This document shows, piece after piece, positions 18,489 to 26,080 of a stretch of 64,000 nucleotides of DNA; within the stretch, counting starts at the first letter, position 1; the number at the start of each line of letters is the position of its first letter. Made by a program: the position numbers and the translations under genes. The stretch comes from CAVPDA01 sp963702495 (lineage in GTDB: Bacteria > Pseudomonadota > Gammaproteobacteria > Burkholderiales > Rhodocyclaceae): the NCBI GenBank assembly GCA_963702495.1, contig CAVPDA010000018.1:372001-436000 (forward strand), in the 5' to 3' direction. The notes beneath the pieces were generated by a model. The model was not told the DNA's origin, made no database searches, and saw nothing but the letters and a program-made list of their open reading frames with translations.

Positions 18489-21281
18489 ATGAACCCGGAA
18501 CGACAAGCGCGGGCAGAGATCGACCGCCTGCTCGCCGCCGCCGGCTGGGATGTTCAGGATTTCAAGGCTGCCGACATCCACGCCGCCCGCGGCGTGGCCA
18601 TTCGCGAGTTCGTGCTCGATGCCGGCCAGGGCTTCGCCGACTACCTGCTTTACATCGACGGCAAGGACGCCGGCGTGGTCGAAGCGAAGAAAGCCGGCGC
18701 CACGCTCACCGGCGTGGAGATCCAGTCCGCCCGCTACGCGCAGGGCCTGCCGGTCACCCTACCCGCTTGGCGCCGCCCCCTGCCCTTCCTCTACGAATCC
18801 ACCGGCGCCGAGACTCACTTCACCAACGGCCTCGACCCGGAGCCGCGCGCAAGAAACGTCTTCTCCTTCCACCGGCCGGAGACGCTGGCCGAATGGCTGG
18901 CCGAGCTGCCGCAGGCCACGGTGCTCTCCACCGGCGACCCCTCGGCCGGCGCCGCCAACGCAGCCAATTTCGCACCGGCCACCTTCCTCACCCGCGTCCG
19001 TCACATGCCGCTGCTCGCGACGGAGTGGTCCGACTTCAAGCTCTGGCCCGCTCAGATCACCGCCATCCGCAATCTGGAAGCCAGTCTCGCGCAGAACAAG
19101 CCGCGCGCGCTGATCCAGATGGCCACGGGTTCCGGCAAGACCTTCACCGCCATCGGCTTCATCTACCGGTTGATCAAGTTTGCCGGCGCGCGGCGCGTGC
19201 TGTTCCTGGTGGACCGCGGCAACCTGGGCCGGCAGACCAAGAAGGAGTTCGACCAGTACGTCTCGCCTGTCAACAACTACAAGTTCGGCGAGGAGTACAT
19301 CGTCCAGCACCTCACCAGCAACAACCTCGACAAGACGGCGCGCGTGTGCATCAGCACCATCCAGCGCATGTTCTCGATGCTCAAGGGCCGTGAGCTGCCC
19401 GAAGAGGCGGACGAGGAATCCACCGAGCGCGTGGAAAGCCTGTTCAAGGAACCGGAGCCCATCGACTACAACCCCGCCTTCCCGATCGAGACCTTCGACA
19501 TCATCGTCACCGACGAAGCGCACCGGTCCATCTACAACCTGTGGCGGCAGGTGCTGGAGTATTTCGACGCCACCCTGATCGGTTTGACCGCCACGCCCAA
19601 CAAGCAGACCTTCGGCTTCTTCAACCAGAACCTGGTGATGGAGTACGGCCACGAGCAGGCCGTGGCCGACGGCGTGAATGTGAACTACGACGTCTACCGG
19701 TTCGTCACCAGGGTCACTATGGCAGGCAGCAAGGTCGAGGCCGGCTACTACGTGGACCTGCGCGACAAGCTCACCCGCAAGCTGAGCTGGGAGCAGTTGG
19801 ACGACGACTTCCCCTACAACCCCGACCAGCTCGACCGCGACGTGGTGGCCGTCGATCAGATCCGCACGATCATCCGAACGTTCCGCGACAAGCTGTTTAC
19901 CGAGATCTTCCCCGGCCGCACCGAGGTGCCCAAGACGCTGATCTTCGCCAAGGACGACAGCCACGCCGAAGACATCGTGAACATCGTGCGCGATGAGTTC
20001 GGCAAGGGCAACGAGTTCGCGCAGAAGATCACCTACCGCACCACGGGCGAGACGCCCGAGCGCCTGATCGCCGCCTTCCGCAACAGCTACCATCCGCGCA
20101 TCGCCGTCACCGTGGACATGATCGCCACCGGGACCGACATCAAGCCGCTGGAGATCGTCATATTCATGCGCGCGGTGAAGAGCCGCACCTTCTTCGAGCA
20201 GATGAAAGGCCGCGGCGTGCGCATCATCAACCCGGCCGACCTGCAGAGCGTCACCCCCGACGCCAGGGCCAAGGATCACTTCGTCATCGTCAACGCGGTG
20301 GGCGTGTGCCACCAGGACATGACCGACTCCCGTCCCATGGACCAGAAGAAGTCCGTGCCGTTCGAGAAATTGCTGCAGGCGATCGCGCTGGGCAACACCG
20401 AGCCCGAGGTGCTGTCCAGCGTGGCCGCGCGGCTCGCCCGCCTGGAGAAGGAACTGCCCGGCGATGCGCAGGCCCGCATCGCCCAAGCCGCCGGCGGCCT
20501 TTCGCTCAAGAACCTGGCACGCGGCCTCGTCGATGCGATCGCGCCCGATTTGCCGCGCGGGCAGGCCGCAGATGCCGCGCAGGCCGCGATCAAACCCTTC
20601 TCCAACCCGGCGCTGCGCGAACTGATCGTCACCCTCAAGCGCCAGAACGAGCAGGTGATCGACACCGTGACGCAGGACCAGTTGCTCGAAGCCGGCTTCT
20701 CCGAGGCCGCCCGCGAGCGTGCGGTCCAGATCGTCGGTACCTTCGAGCGGTTCATCCAGCAGCACAAGGACGAGATCACCGCGCTGCAGATCCTCTACAA
20801 CCGGCCGACCAAGGCGCCGCTGACCTTTGAAGACCTCAAGTCACTGGCCGACGCGCTGCACGCCCCTCCGTACCTGATCAGCGAATCCGTGCTCTGGCAG
20901 GCCTACGCCGCGCTGGACAAGACGAAGGGCGAGGGGAAAGTGAGGGGCGCGAACACCCGGCACATCCTGACCGACCTCGTTTCACTGGTGCGGTACGCCA
21001 TGCACCAGGAGAACGAACTGGTGCCCTACCCCGAGAAGGTCATGACCAACTTCCGCGCCTGGATGGCGCAGCAGCAGGCAGGGGAACAGGGCTTCACCGA
21101 CGAACAGCGCTGGTTGCTGGAAAAGATGGCCGAGCACATCGCCGGCAACCTCGGCATCGAGGCCGAGGACTTCGGCTACGCGCCGTTCGACCAGCGCGGC
21201 GGGCTGGGCAGGGTGCATCAGCTCTTCGGACCTGCCTTGCCCAAGGTGATCGAAGAACTCAACGCCGCCCTGGTGGCATAA
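18489..21281 (+). CDS. hsdR: type I restriction enzyme R subunit HsdR
   Basis: The 930-residue protein carries an N-terminal PD-(D/E)XK nuclease with FADYLLYIDGKDAGVVEAKK (residues about 55-76). A superfamily 2 helicase motor follows, with motif I MATGSGKTFTAIGF near 210, motif II TDEAHR near 341, motif III LTATP near 363, and motif VI EQMKGRGVRI. The C-terminal domain of the EcoEI type ends QRGGLGRVHQLFGPALPKVI. It translocates and cuts DNA in complex with HsdM and HsdS. The last 95 or so codons recur twice downstream, separated by toxin-antitoxin cassettes. An MNT gene begins 12 bases after the stop. Confidence 0.93.
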   Translation: MNPERQARAEIDRLLAAAGWDVQDFKAADIHAARGVAIREFVLDAGQGFADYLLYIDGKDAGVVEAKKAGATLTGVEIQSARYAQGLPVTLPAWRRPLPFLYESTGAETHFTNGLDPEPRARNVFSFHRPETLAEWLAELPQATVLSTGDPSAGAANAANFAPATFLTRVRHMPLLATEWSDFKLWPAQITAIRNLEASLAQNKPRALIQMATGSGKTFTAIGFIYRLIKFAGARRVLFLVDRGNLGRQTKKEFDQYVSPVNNYKFGEEYIVQHLTSNNLDKTARVCISTIQRMFSMLKGRELPEEADEESTERVESLFKEPEPIDYNPAFPIETFDIIVTDEAHRSIYNLWRQVLEYFDATLIGLTATPNKQTFGFFNQNLVMEYGHEQAVADGVNVNYDVYRFVTRVTMAGSKVEAGYYVDLRDKLTRKLSWEQLDDDFPYNPDQLDRDVVAVDQIRTIIRTFRDKLFTEIFPGRTEVPKTLIFAKDDSHAEDIVNIVRDEFGKGNEFAQKITYRTTGETPERLIAAFRNSYHPRIAVTVDMIATGTDIKPLEIVIFMRAVKSRTFFEQMKGRGVRIINPADLQSVTPDARAKDHFVIVNAVGVCHQDMTDSRPMDQKKSVPFEKLLQAIALGNTEPEVLSSVAARLARLEKELPGDAQARIAQAAGGLSLKNLARGLVDAIAPDLPRGQAADAAQAAIKPFSNPALRELIVTLKRQNEQVIDTVTQDQLLEAGFSEAARERAVQIVGTFERFIQQHKDEITALQILYNRPTKAPLTFEDLKSLADALHAPPYLISESVLWQAYAALDKTKGEGKVRGANTRHILTDLVSLVRYAMHQENELVPYPEKVMTNFRAWMAQQQAGEQGFTDEQRWLLEKMAEHIAGNLGIEAEDFGYAPFDQRGGLGRVHQLFGPALPKVIEELNAALVA

Positions 21282-21293
21282 TCGGCATCCGTC

Positions 21294-21617
21294 ATGGCCA
21301 GCGTCCTCGCCCCCCATCTCGCCGAAATTCCGGAACTGTGCCGCCGCTACGGCGTGGCACGGCTGGAGCTGTTCGGTTCGGCGGCCACCGATGCCTTCGA
21401 TCCGGAATGCAGCGATATCGACTTCCTGATCGAGTTCGACGAGGATCCGACCGATCTGTTCAGACGCTACTTCGGTTTCAAGGAAGCGTTGGAGGCTCTT
21501 TTCGGCCGCGGCGTCAACCTCGTGATGATCGGCGCGATGCGCAACCCGTATTTCATCGAATCGGTAAACAAGACGCGCCGGCTCATCTATGAAGCCCAGG
21601 ACGCTGAAGCTGCTTGA
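21294..21617 (+). CDS. mntA: MNT-type nucleotidyltransferase antitoxin, copy 1
   Basis: The 107-residue protein is a minimal nucleotidyltransferase with LELFGSAATDAFDPECSDIDFLIEF, i.e. the GS...DxD active-site motif, and PYFIESVNKTRRLIYEA at the end. MntA antitoxins of HEPN/MNT systems neutralise the HEPN RNase partner by AMPylating it. The 3' end overlaps the HEPN gene by 29 bases, the standard coupled arrangement. It starts 12 bases after the hsdR stop, so it may be co-transcribed with restriction genes. Confidence 0.88.
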   Translation: MASVLAPHLAEIPELCRRYGVARLELFGSAATDAFDPECSDIDFLIEFDEDPTDLFRRYFGFKEALEALFGRGVNLVMIGAMRNPYFIESVNKTRRLIYEAQDAEAA

Positions 21618-21933
21618 CGATATCCGCCAGGCGGCGGAGTTCATCCGGGACAGTGCCCGTGGCAAGTCGCTCGACGATTACCGCGAAGACCGCATGCTGC
21701 GCCATGCCGTCGAACGCTGTTTCGAGATCATTGGCGAAGCAATCAACCGCCTTTCCCGTGAGGATCCGGCCACGGCCGGCAGGATCACCGACTACCGCGC
21801 GGTCATTGCGTTCCGGAACGTGCTGATCCACGGCTATGACCTCGTCGATCACGATCTCGTTTGGAACGCGATCATGCAGGAGATTCCCGCTCTCCTCGCG
21901 GACGTTGCGGCCTTGACCGCAGCGGATGAATAG
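21589..21933 (+). CDS. hepT: HEPN-domain toxin HepT, copy 1
   Basis: The 114-residue all-helical protein has FEIIGEAINRLSREDP in the middle and the catalytic HEPN motif RNVLIHGYD (R-x4-H plus Y) near residue 80, ending DHDLVWNAIMQEIPALLADV. Family members are metal-independent RNases, neutralised when MntA adds AMP to the tyrosine of the motif. The gene is intact and paired with an intact MntA. Confidence 0.9.
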   Translation: MKPRTLKLLDDIRQAAEFIRDSARGKSLDDYREDRMLRHAVERCFEIIGEAINRLSREDPATAGRITDYRAVIAFRNVLIHGYDLVDHDLVWNAIMQEIPALLADVAALTAADE

Positions 21934-21952
21934 GCCTGCCGGGGGCGCAAGG

Positions 21953-22072
21953 GGTCGTTTCGCGCGACTGGCCTCGATCGAGCGGCGCGGCAGGCTGGGC
22001 GATGTGCATCAGCTCTTCGGCGCGCACTTCCCCGCCGTCCTCGCGTCGCTCAACGAGGCCCTCGCGGCATAA
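21953..22072 (+). pseudogene. hsdR 3'-end remnant between the two HEPN/MNT cassettes
   Basis: In one frame this stretch reads GRFARLASIERRGRLGDVHQ followed by LFGAHFPAVLASLNEALAA and TAA. It aligns without gaps to the last 38 or so residues of HsdR (FGYAPFDQRGGLGRVHQLFG... LNAALVA). There is no start codon and nothing else of HsdR. The sequence is clearly diverged from both the hsdR gene and the third copy at 22786, so it is not a fresh tandem duplication. The next MNT gene starts about 20 bases later, just as in cassette 1. Confidence 0.8.
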
Positions 22073-22092
22073 AATCCGGCATGGAGGCCACC

Positions 22093-22401
22093 ATGACAAG
22101 CGTCATCGAGCAGCACCGCGAAGAAGTTGCCGCCCTCTGCCGCCGCGCCGGCGCACGTCGGCTCGACGTCTTCGGCTCGGCGATTCGCGATGATTTCGAC
22201 CCGGCCACCAGCGATCTTGATTTCCTGGTGGAGTTCGATGAGCTGCCGCCGAAGGCCTACGCCGACGCCTACTTCACCCTGAAGGAAAGCCTCGAACGGC
22301 TCTTCGGGCGGCCGGTGGACCTCGTCACCGAGGCCAGCGTCGAAAACCCCTATTTTCGCGAGCGGATCAACGCAGAGCGCCGGCCGGTCTATGCACGCTG
22401 A
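22093..22401 (+). CDS. MNT-type nucleotidyltransferase antitoxin, copy 2
   Basis: The product of about 102 residues has LDVFGSAIRDDFDPATSDLDFLVEF with the complete GS...DxD motif and ends PYFRERINAERRPVYAR. It is a diverged paralogue of copy 1. I chose the ATG at 22093 because a GGAGG lies five bases before it; an ATG four codons upstream is also open. It overlaps the start of the broken HEPN gene by 11 bases. With its toxin damaged it may be an orphan antitoxin. Confidence 0.82.
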   Translation: MTSVIEQHREEVAALCRRAGARRLDVFGSAIRDDFDPATSDLDFLVEFDELPPKAYADAYFTLKESLERLFGRPVDLVTEASVENPYFRERINAERRPVYAR

Positions 22402-22727
22402 CGCCCGCAAGCTGCTGTGGGACGCAATGCAGGCGGCGGAACGCGTCGCACGCTTCACGCGCGGCAAGACTTTCGACGACTATTTGGCAGACGAACTGTT
22501 GCGTTCGGGCGTGGAGCGCCAGCATCATCGGCGAGACGCTCAGCCAGCTTCGCCGCATCGACCCCGCGATCGCCGGCTCGATTGCCGAATTGGCACGGGT
22601 CGTAGGCCTCCGAAACGTCCTGATCCATGCCTACGCCAACGTCGATAGCCGCATCGTCTGGGGCATCATCGAAGCCGACCTCGATGCCCTGCGTGCATCC
22701 CTCGGAGCCTTGCTTGCTCGACCGTGA
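22391..22727 (+). pseudogene. HEPN-domain toxin, copy 2, frameshifted
   Basis: The first frame gives MHADARKLLWDAMQAAERVA and FTRGKTFDDYLADELLRSGVERQ, then leaves the family. From about 22517 another frame continues SIIGETLSQLRRIDPAIAGS and the HEPN motif GLRNVLIHAYANVD, ending at a TGA at 22727. Compared with copy 1 (ERCFEIIGEA), about five bases are missing at the junction near 22513-22517. The catalytic motif lies after the break, so no active toxin should be made. This is not a homopolymer error and looks like a true lesion. Confidence 0.82.
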
Positions 22728-22785
22728 CAGGCGGTGCCGCGTGAGGGCGCTCACCCTGCACACCTGCGAGTGCAAGGCGGTTCAT

Positions 22786-23115
22786 ATGCGCTACGCGATG
22801 CACCAGGAGAACGAGCTGGTGCCCTACCCCGAGAAGGTCATGGCCAACTTCAAGGCCTGGCTCGCGCAGCAGCAAACATCCCCCTCTCCCCTCGCGGGAG
22901 AGGGCCAGGGAGAGGGGGCAAGCCGCTTCACCAACGAGCAGCGCTGGTGGCTGGAGAAGATGGCCGAGGACATCGCCAGCAACCTCGGCATCGAGGCCGA
23001 GGACTTCGGCTACGCGCCGTTCGATCAGCGCGGTGGGCTGGGCCGGGTGCATCAGCTTTTTGGGGCGGAGTTGCCGAGGGCAATTGATGCGTTGAATCGG
23101 GAGTTGGTGGCGTGA
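22786..23115 (+). pseudogene. HsdR C-terminal domain copy directly upstream of hsdS
   Basis: A 109-codon open frame starts MRYAMHQENELVPYPEKVMA and ends QRGGLGRVHQLFGAELPRAI...LNRELVA, matching the last 95 residues or so of HsdR with many substitutions and one insertion of about 15 residues (SPSPLAGEGQGEGASR) encoded by a palindromic repeat. Its TGA overlaps the hsdS ATG (TGATG), the coupling expected for the original hsdR-hsdS junction. I infer that this is the ancestral hsdR tail, cut off when the cassettes arrived. It could still be translated as a free domain, but no ribosome site is obvious. Confidence 0.78.
22880..22918. repeat. REP-like palindromic element inside the hsdR tail copy
   Basis: A 39-base imperfect palindrome opens CCCCCTCTCCC and closes GGGAGAGGGGG around a CTCGCGGGAG centre. 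In frame it adds PSPLAGEGQGEG-type residues. Intergenic and in-frame copies of CCCTCTCCC...GGGAGAGGG repeats are widespread in proteobacterial genomes. The neighbouring full-length hsdR lacks it at the same position (QQQAGEQGFTDEQ), so it entered this copy only. Confidence 0.75.
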
Positions 23116-24461
23116 TGCGTGGCGCGCGCCTCGGCGACGTTGTCGTCTCGATGAAGAACGGACTCTACAAGCCCGCGTCCGAGTATGCGGACGACGGCAC
23201 GCCGTGCCTGCGGATGTACAACATCGACGCCGGCTCGATCGTTTGGCGTGACATCAAGCGGATGCGCGTGTCCGCCGCAGAGCTTGAGGAGTACGGACTT
23301 CTGGAAGGCGACCTTCTGGTGAATCGCGTCAACAGCCGCGAGCTTGTAGGCAAGGCCGCCTTCATTCCGCCGTCGCTCGAGCCGAGCGTCTTCGAGAGCA
23401 AGAACATCCGGGTGCGGTTGGACCCGTCGACGGCCCTCCCGAAGTTCATCAACTACCAGCTGCTCGCGGGAAGCCGACGCCACTTTGCGGGCAATGCGCA
23501 GCAGGTCGTCGGCATGGCCTCGATCAGCCAGAAGCAACTGGGTGACTTCCCGATCGTGCTGGCTGACCTCGACGAGCAGCGCCGCGTCGTCGCCGAACTC
23601 GAAAAGCAGTTCTCCCGCCTCGACGAAGCCGTCGCCAACCTCAAGCGCGTCAAGGCCAGCCTCAAGCGCTACAGGGCGGCCGTCCTCAAAGCCGTTGTCG
23701 AGGGTCGCCTTGTCCCGACCGAAGCCGAACTCGCCCACCGCGATGGCCGCGGCTATGAGACCGGCGAGCAACTTCTGAAACGCATTTTGCAGACCCGTCG
23801 CGATGGGTGGAAAGGCAAGGGTAAGTACAAAGAACCGGCCGCAGCAGACACCGCCGGCTTGGAGGAGCTACCCAACGGCTGGGTGTGGTCCAGTGTCGAC
23901 CAGCTGCTTGCCCACGTTACGGACGGTGACCACCAACCCCCGCCCCAAACTGCGTCTGGCGTTTCATTCCTCGTGATCGGCGACGTCCGGTCAGGCGAGC
24001 TCGACTTCTCGGATACGCGATTTGTCAGCGAGGAGTACTACAGGTCTCTTGACCCCGCACGGCGCCCAAAAGAGGGAGACCTCCTTTACACGCTCGTAGG
24101 TAGCTATGGCATTCCCGTGCGCGTGGGAACAAACGAGCGGTTTTGCGTGCAACGCCATATGGCCATCTTGCGGCCGCACTCGCTGTCGCCGATGCAGTAC
24201 TTAGCCGTGGCAATGTCTTGCGAGGTTGTGTTCCGCCAAGCTACCGATGCGGCGACGGGAACGGCCCAATTGACCGTTCCTCTCGCTGGCCTGCGACGTA
24301 TTGCAGTGCCGCTGCCTCCGCTTACCGAGCAGCACCGCATCGTCGCCGAAGTCGACCGGCGCCTCTCCATCGTCCGCGAAATCGAGGCCGATGTTGAGGC
24401 GAACCTGAAGCGCGCGCAGGCGCTGCGGCGGGCGGTGCTGGCACGGGCCTTCGGGACATGA
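23115..24461 (+). CDS. hsdS: type I restriction enzyme specificity subunit HsdS
   Basis: The 448-residue protein has two target-recognition domains, each followed by a conserved coiled-coil spacer. TRD1 (about 1-150) is followed by FPIVLADLDEQRRVVAELEKQFSRLDEAVANLKRVKASLKRYRAAVLKAVVEG. TRD2 (about 235-395) begins LPNGWVWSSVDQLLAHVTDGD and is followed by RIAVPLPPLTEQHRIVAEVDRRL...RAQALRRAVLARAFG. It recognises a bipartite DNA site for HsdM and HsdR. Its ATG overlaps the stop of the hsdR tail copy. A GTG one codon upstream is possible. Confidence 0.92.
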   Translation: MRGARLGDVVVSMKNGLYKPASEYADDGTPCLRMYNIDAGSIVWRDIKRMRVSAAELEEYGLLEGDLLVNRVNSRELVGKAAFIPPSLEPSVFESKNIRVRLDPSTALPKFINYQLLAGSRRHFAGNAQQVVGMASISQKQLGDFPIVLADLDEQRRVVAELEKQFSRLDEAVANLKRVKASLKRYRAAVLKAVVEGRLVPTEAELAHRDGRGYETGEQLLKRILQTRRDGWKGKGKYKEPAAADTAGLEELPNGWVWSSVDQLLAHVTDGDHQPPPQTASGVSFLVIGDVRSGELDFSDTRFVSEEYYRSLDPARRPKEGDLLYTLVGSYGIPVRVGTNERFCVQRHMAILRPHSLSPMQYLAVAMSCEVVFRQATDAATGTAQLTVPLAGLRRIAVPLPPLTEQHRIVAEVDRRLSIVREIEADVEANLKRAQALRRAVLARAFGT

Positions 24462-24494
24462 GACATTCCTACCTACAGCATTGAGGGCACGACC

Positions 24495-25418
24495 ATGGCA
24501 AGCGAACAGACCATAGAACTCGCCACGTTACGGTTCGACGGCGCGCGATTCGCACGCCACTCGCTGGACGTCGAGTGCACGCAGGAGCTGTTGGCGTACC
24601 GCACACTCGTCCTCGAGTGCGCCAAGGAACTGTGGCGTCGCAACCACCCGGATCGCGTTTACCTTCCGAGGCGCTTCGAGGACGGATTCCGTCTGGAGTT
24701 CGATCGCGTCGTGCCGGGCTCTGCGGCCTTGCCGCTGCGCCGTGTTCGCGACACTGCCCAGGGGGAGTTGGACTTCGAAGACGAGTTCGACGAGGCCGCC
24801 GCGCTGATCGACGCGGCCATTACGGCTGCCGGGCGGGACGATCTGCTCCCCGATGCTCTGCCGGCCAACGTCGTCCCGCTCTTCGGCAGGTTCGGGACAA
24901 CGCTGCGACCCGACGAGACGCTGTTCGTGAGATCGCGCAGGAGCCCTGCCGAGTCCGAGTACAACGCGCTCGCGCGCCAACGCCTTGCGGAGTGGGTTGG
25001 GCCGACATTCGAGGACGCGGTCGATCTGGTCGGCGAGGTGCGGATGGCCAACGTCGGCCCAGGGGCGTTCAAGCTGCAACTGCCGGAGGGCGGGCCGCTG
25101 ATCGATGGGCGATTCGATGGCGCGCATGAAGCGGTCGTGCTCGAAGCACTCAAGAACCACCGGAGCGCCTTGCTCCGGGTGGTGGGCATCGCGGAGTTCT
25201 CGACCCGAGACCGGCAGATGCGCCGCATGGTTCGCGTCAACAAGGTCGAGGTGTCGCCGAAGGCACCGCTCGCCTACGACGAGACGGCGCTGCCGATCTG
25301 GGAAGAGCTGGCGGCGATCGGGAACAGCGCGCCGCCGGGCACGTGGCAAGCCGTGCCCGACGATCTCTCGACCCGGATCGACGAGGTGGTCTACGGCACG
25401 GACGACGGCCGCAAGTGA
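24495..25418 (+). CDS. unrecognised 307-residue protein paired with a PIN-domain gene
   Basis: The product starts MASEQTIELATLRFDGARFA and contains many Glu/Asp residues around 85-105 (GELDFEDEFDEAAALIDAAI). It has a conserved-looking end (MVRVNKVEVSPKAPLAYDETALPIWEELAAIG) but no motif I can name. Its TGA overlaps the GTG start of the PIN gene by four bases (GTGA), so the two are co-translated. Position inside a restriction locus and the overlap suggest a partner, possibly an antitoxin, for the PIN protein. At 307 residues it is much longer than usual VapB antitoxins, so this is tentative. Confidence 0.6.
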   Translation: MASEQTIELATLRFDGARFARHSLDVECTQELLAYRTLVLECAKELWRRNHPDRVYLPRRFEDGFRLEFDRVVPGSAALPLRRVRDTAQGELDFEDEFDEAAALIDAAITAAGRDDLLPDALPANVVPLFGRFGTTLRPDETLFVRSRRSPAESEYNALARQRLAEWVGPTFEDAVDLVGEVRMANVGPGAFKLQLPEGGPLIDGRFDGAHEAVVLEALKNHRSALLRVVGIAEFSTRDRQMRRMVRVNKVEVSPKAPLAYDETALPIWEELAAIGNSAPPGTWQAVPDDLSTRIDEVVYGTDDGRK

Positions 25419-25825
25419 AGGTCGTGTTCGCCGATACCGGCTACTGGGAGGCCGTACTCAATCCGAACGACAGGCTCCACGACCGGGCGCGTGCTGCGTC
25501 CGTGGCGCTGGGCAAGGTCAGGATGGTGACGACGGAGATGGTCTTGTCGGAACTGTTGGCCGCGCTCTCGAAACTGCCGGTGCGCCCCTTTGCCGTCTCC
25601 GGTGTGGACCGGATCCGGGCCAATCCCAACGTGGAGGTCGTGCCGCAGACGTCGCTGCAGTTCGCCCATGCCTACGATCTGTACCGCCGCAGGATGGATA
25701 AGGAATGGAGCCTCACGGACTGTGCGTCGTTCGAGGTCATGCAGTCGCGCGGGATCACCGAGGCTCTGGCGCACGACCAGCACTTCGAGCAGGCCGGGTT
25801 CAAGGCGCTGCTTCGCGGCGAATGA
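25415..25825 (+). CDS. PIN-domain protein, candidate ribonuclease toxin
   Basis: The 136-residue protein begins with a GTG: VKVVFADTGYWEAVLNPNDR, whose Asp in FADTGYW is the first PIN acidic residue. It is followed by TTEMVLSELLAAL (conserved Glu), SLTDCASFEVMQSRGI (conserved Asp with the (S/T)xxD motif) and ALAHDQHFEQAGFKALL (last Asp). All four acidic positions of a metal-dependent PIN nuclease therefore look present. The GTG overlaps the previous stop. The gene separates hsdS from hsdM, where accessory nuclease or toxin-antitoxin pairs often settle. Confidence 0.8.
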   Translation: MKVVFADTGYWEAVLNPNDRLHDRARAASVALGKVRMVTTEMVLSELLAALSKLPVRPFAVSGVDRIRANPNVEVVPQTSLQFAHAYDLYRRRMDKEWSLTDCASFEVMQSRGITEALAHDQHFEQAGFKALLRGE

Positions 25826-26031
25826 CCGGCGCGTTGCTTCGGCGTGCGAATGCAAGAGGCGGCGCGTTCGCGGCGCTGCGACGGGCGGCGCGCGATCATC
25901 AATGGGCAAACAATGCGTCAAGGTGCGCCAGCGCCTCCGCCCTTGGCTACGTGCTTGATTGTCAAAGGAATTTCCTTTGATTCCCGAGCGCGACACGCGC
26001 CGGTTCAATCAAAGCAGCGATCAATTGGAGC

Positions 26032-26061
26032 GGAATGGGAGTGCCATTGACCTCCCATTCC
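26032..26061. promoter_or_regulatory. perfect 10-bp hairpin upstream of hsdM
   Basis: GGAATGGGAG (26032-26041) and CTCCCATTCC (26052-26061) pair perfectly around a 10-base loop, ending 19 bases before the hsdM TTG start. A second inverted repeat, TCAAAGGAA / TTCCTTTGA with a one-base centre, lies at 25961-25979. No U-run follows the hairpin. The pair may be a regulatory or operator region for hsdM, which has its own 255-base leader here. Confidence 0.5.
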
Positions 26062-26080
26062 CTTCCCTCGGCCTGACCCG

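Noticed and set aside
18759..20765. A 668-codon frame on the minus strand
   Set aside because: Antisense to hsdR; no motif of its own.
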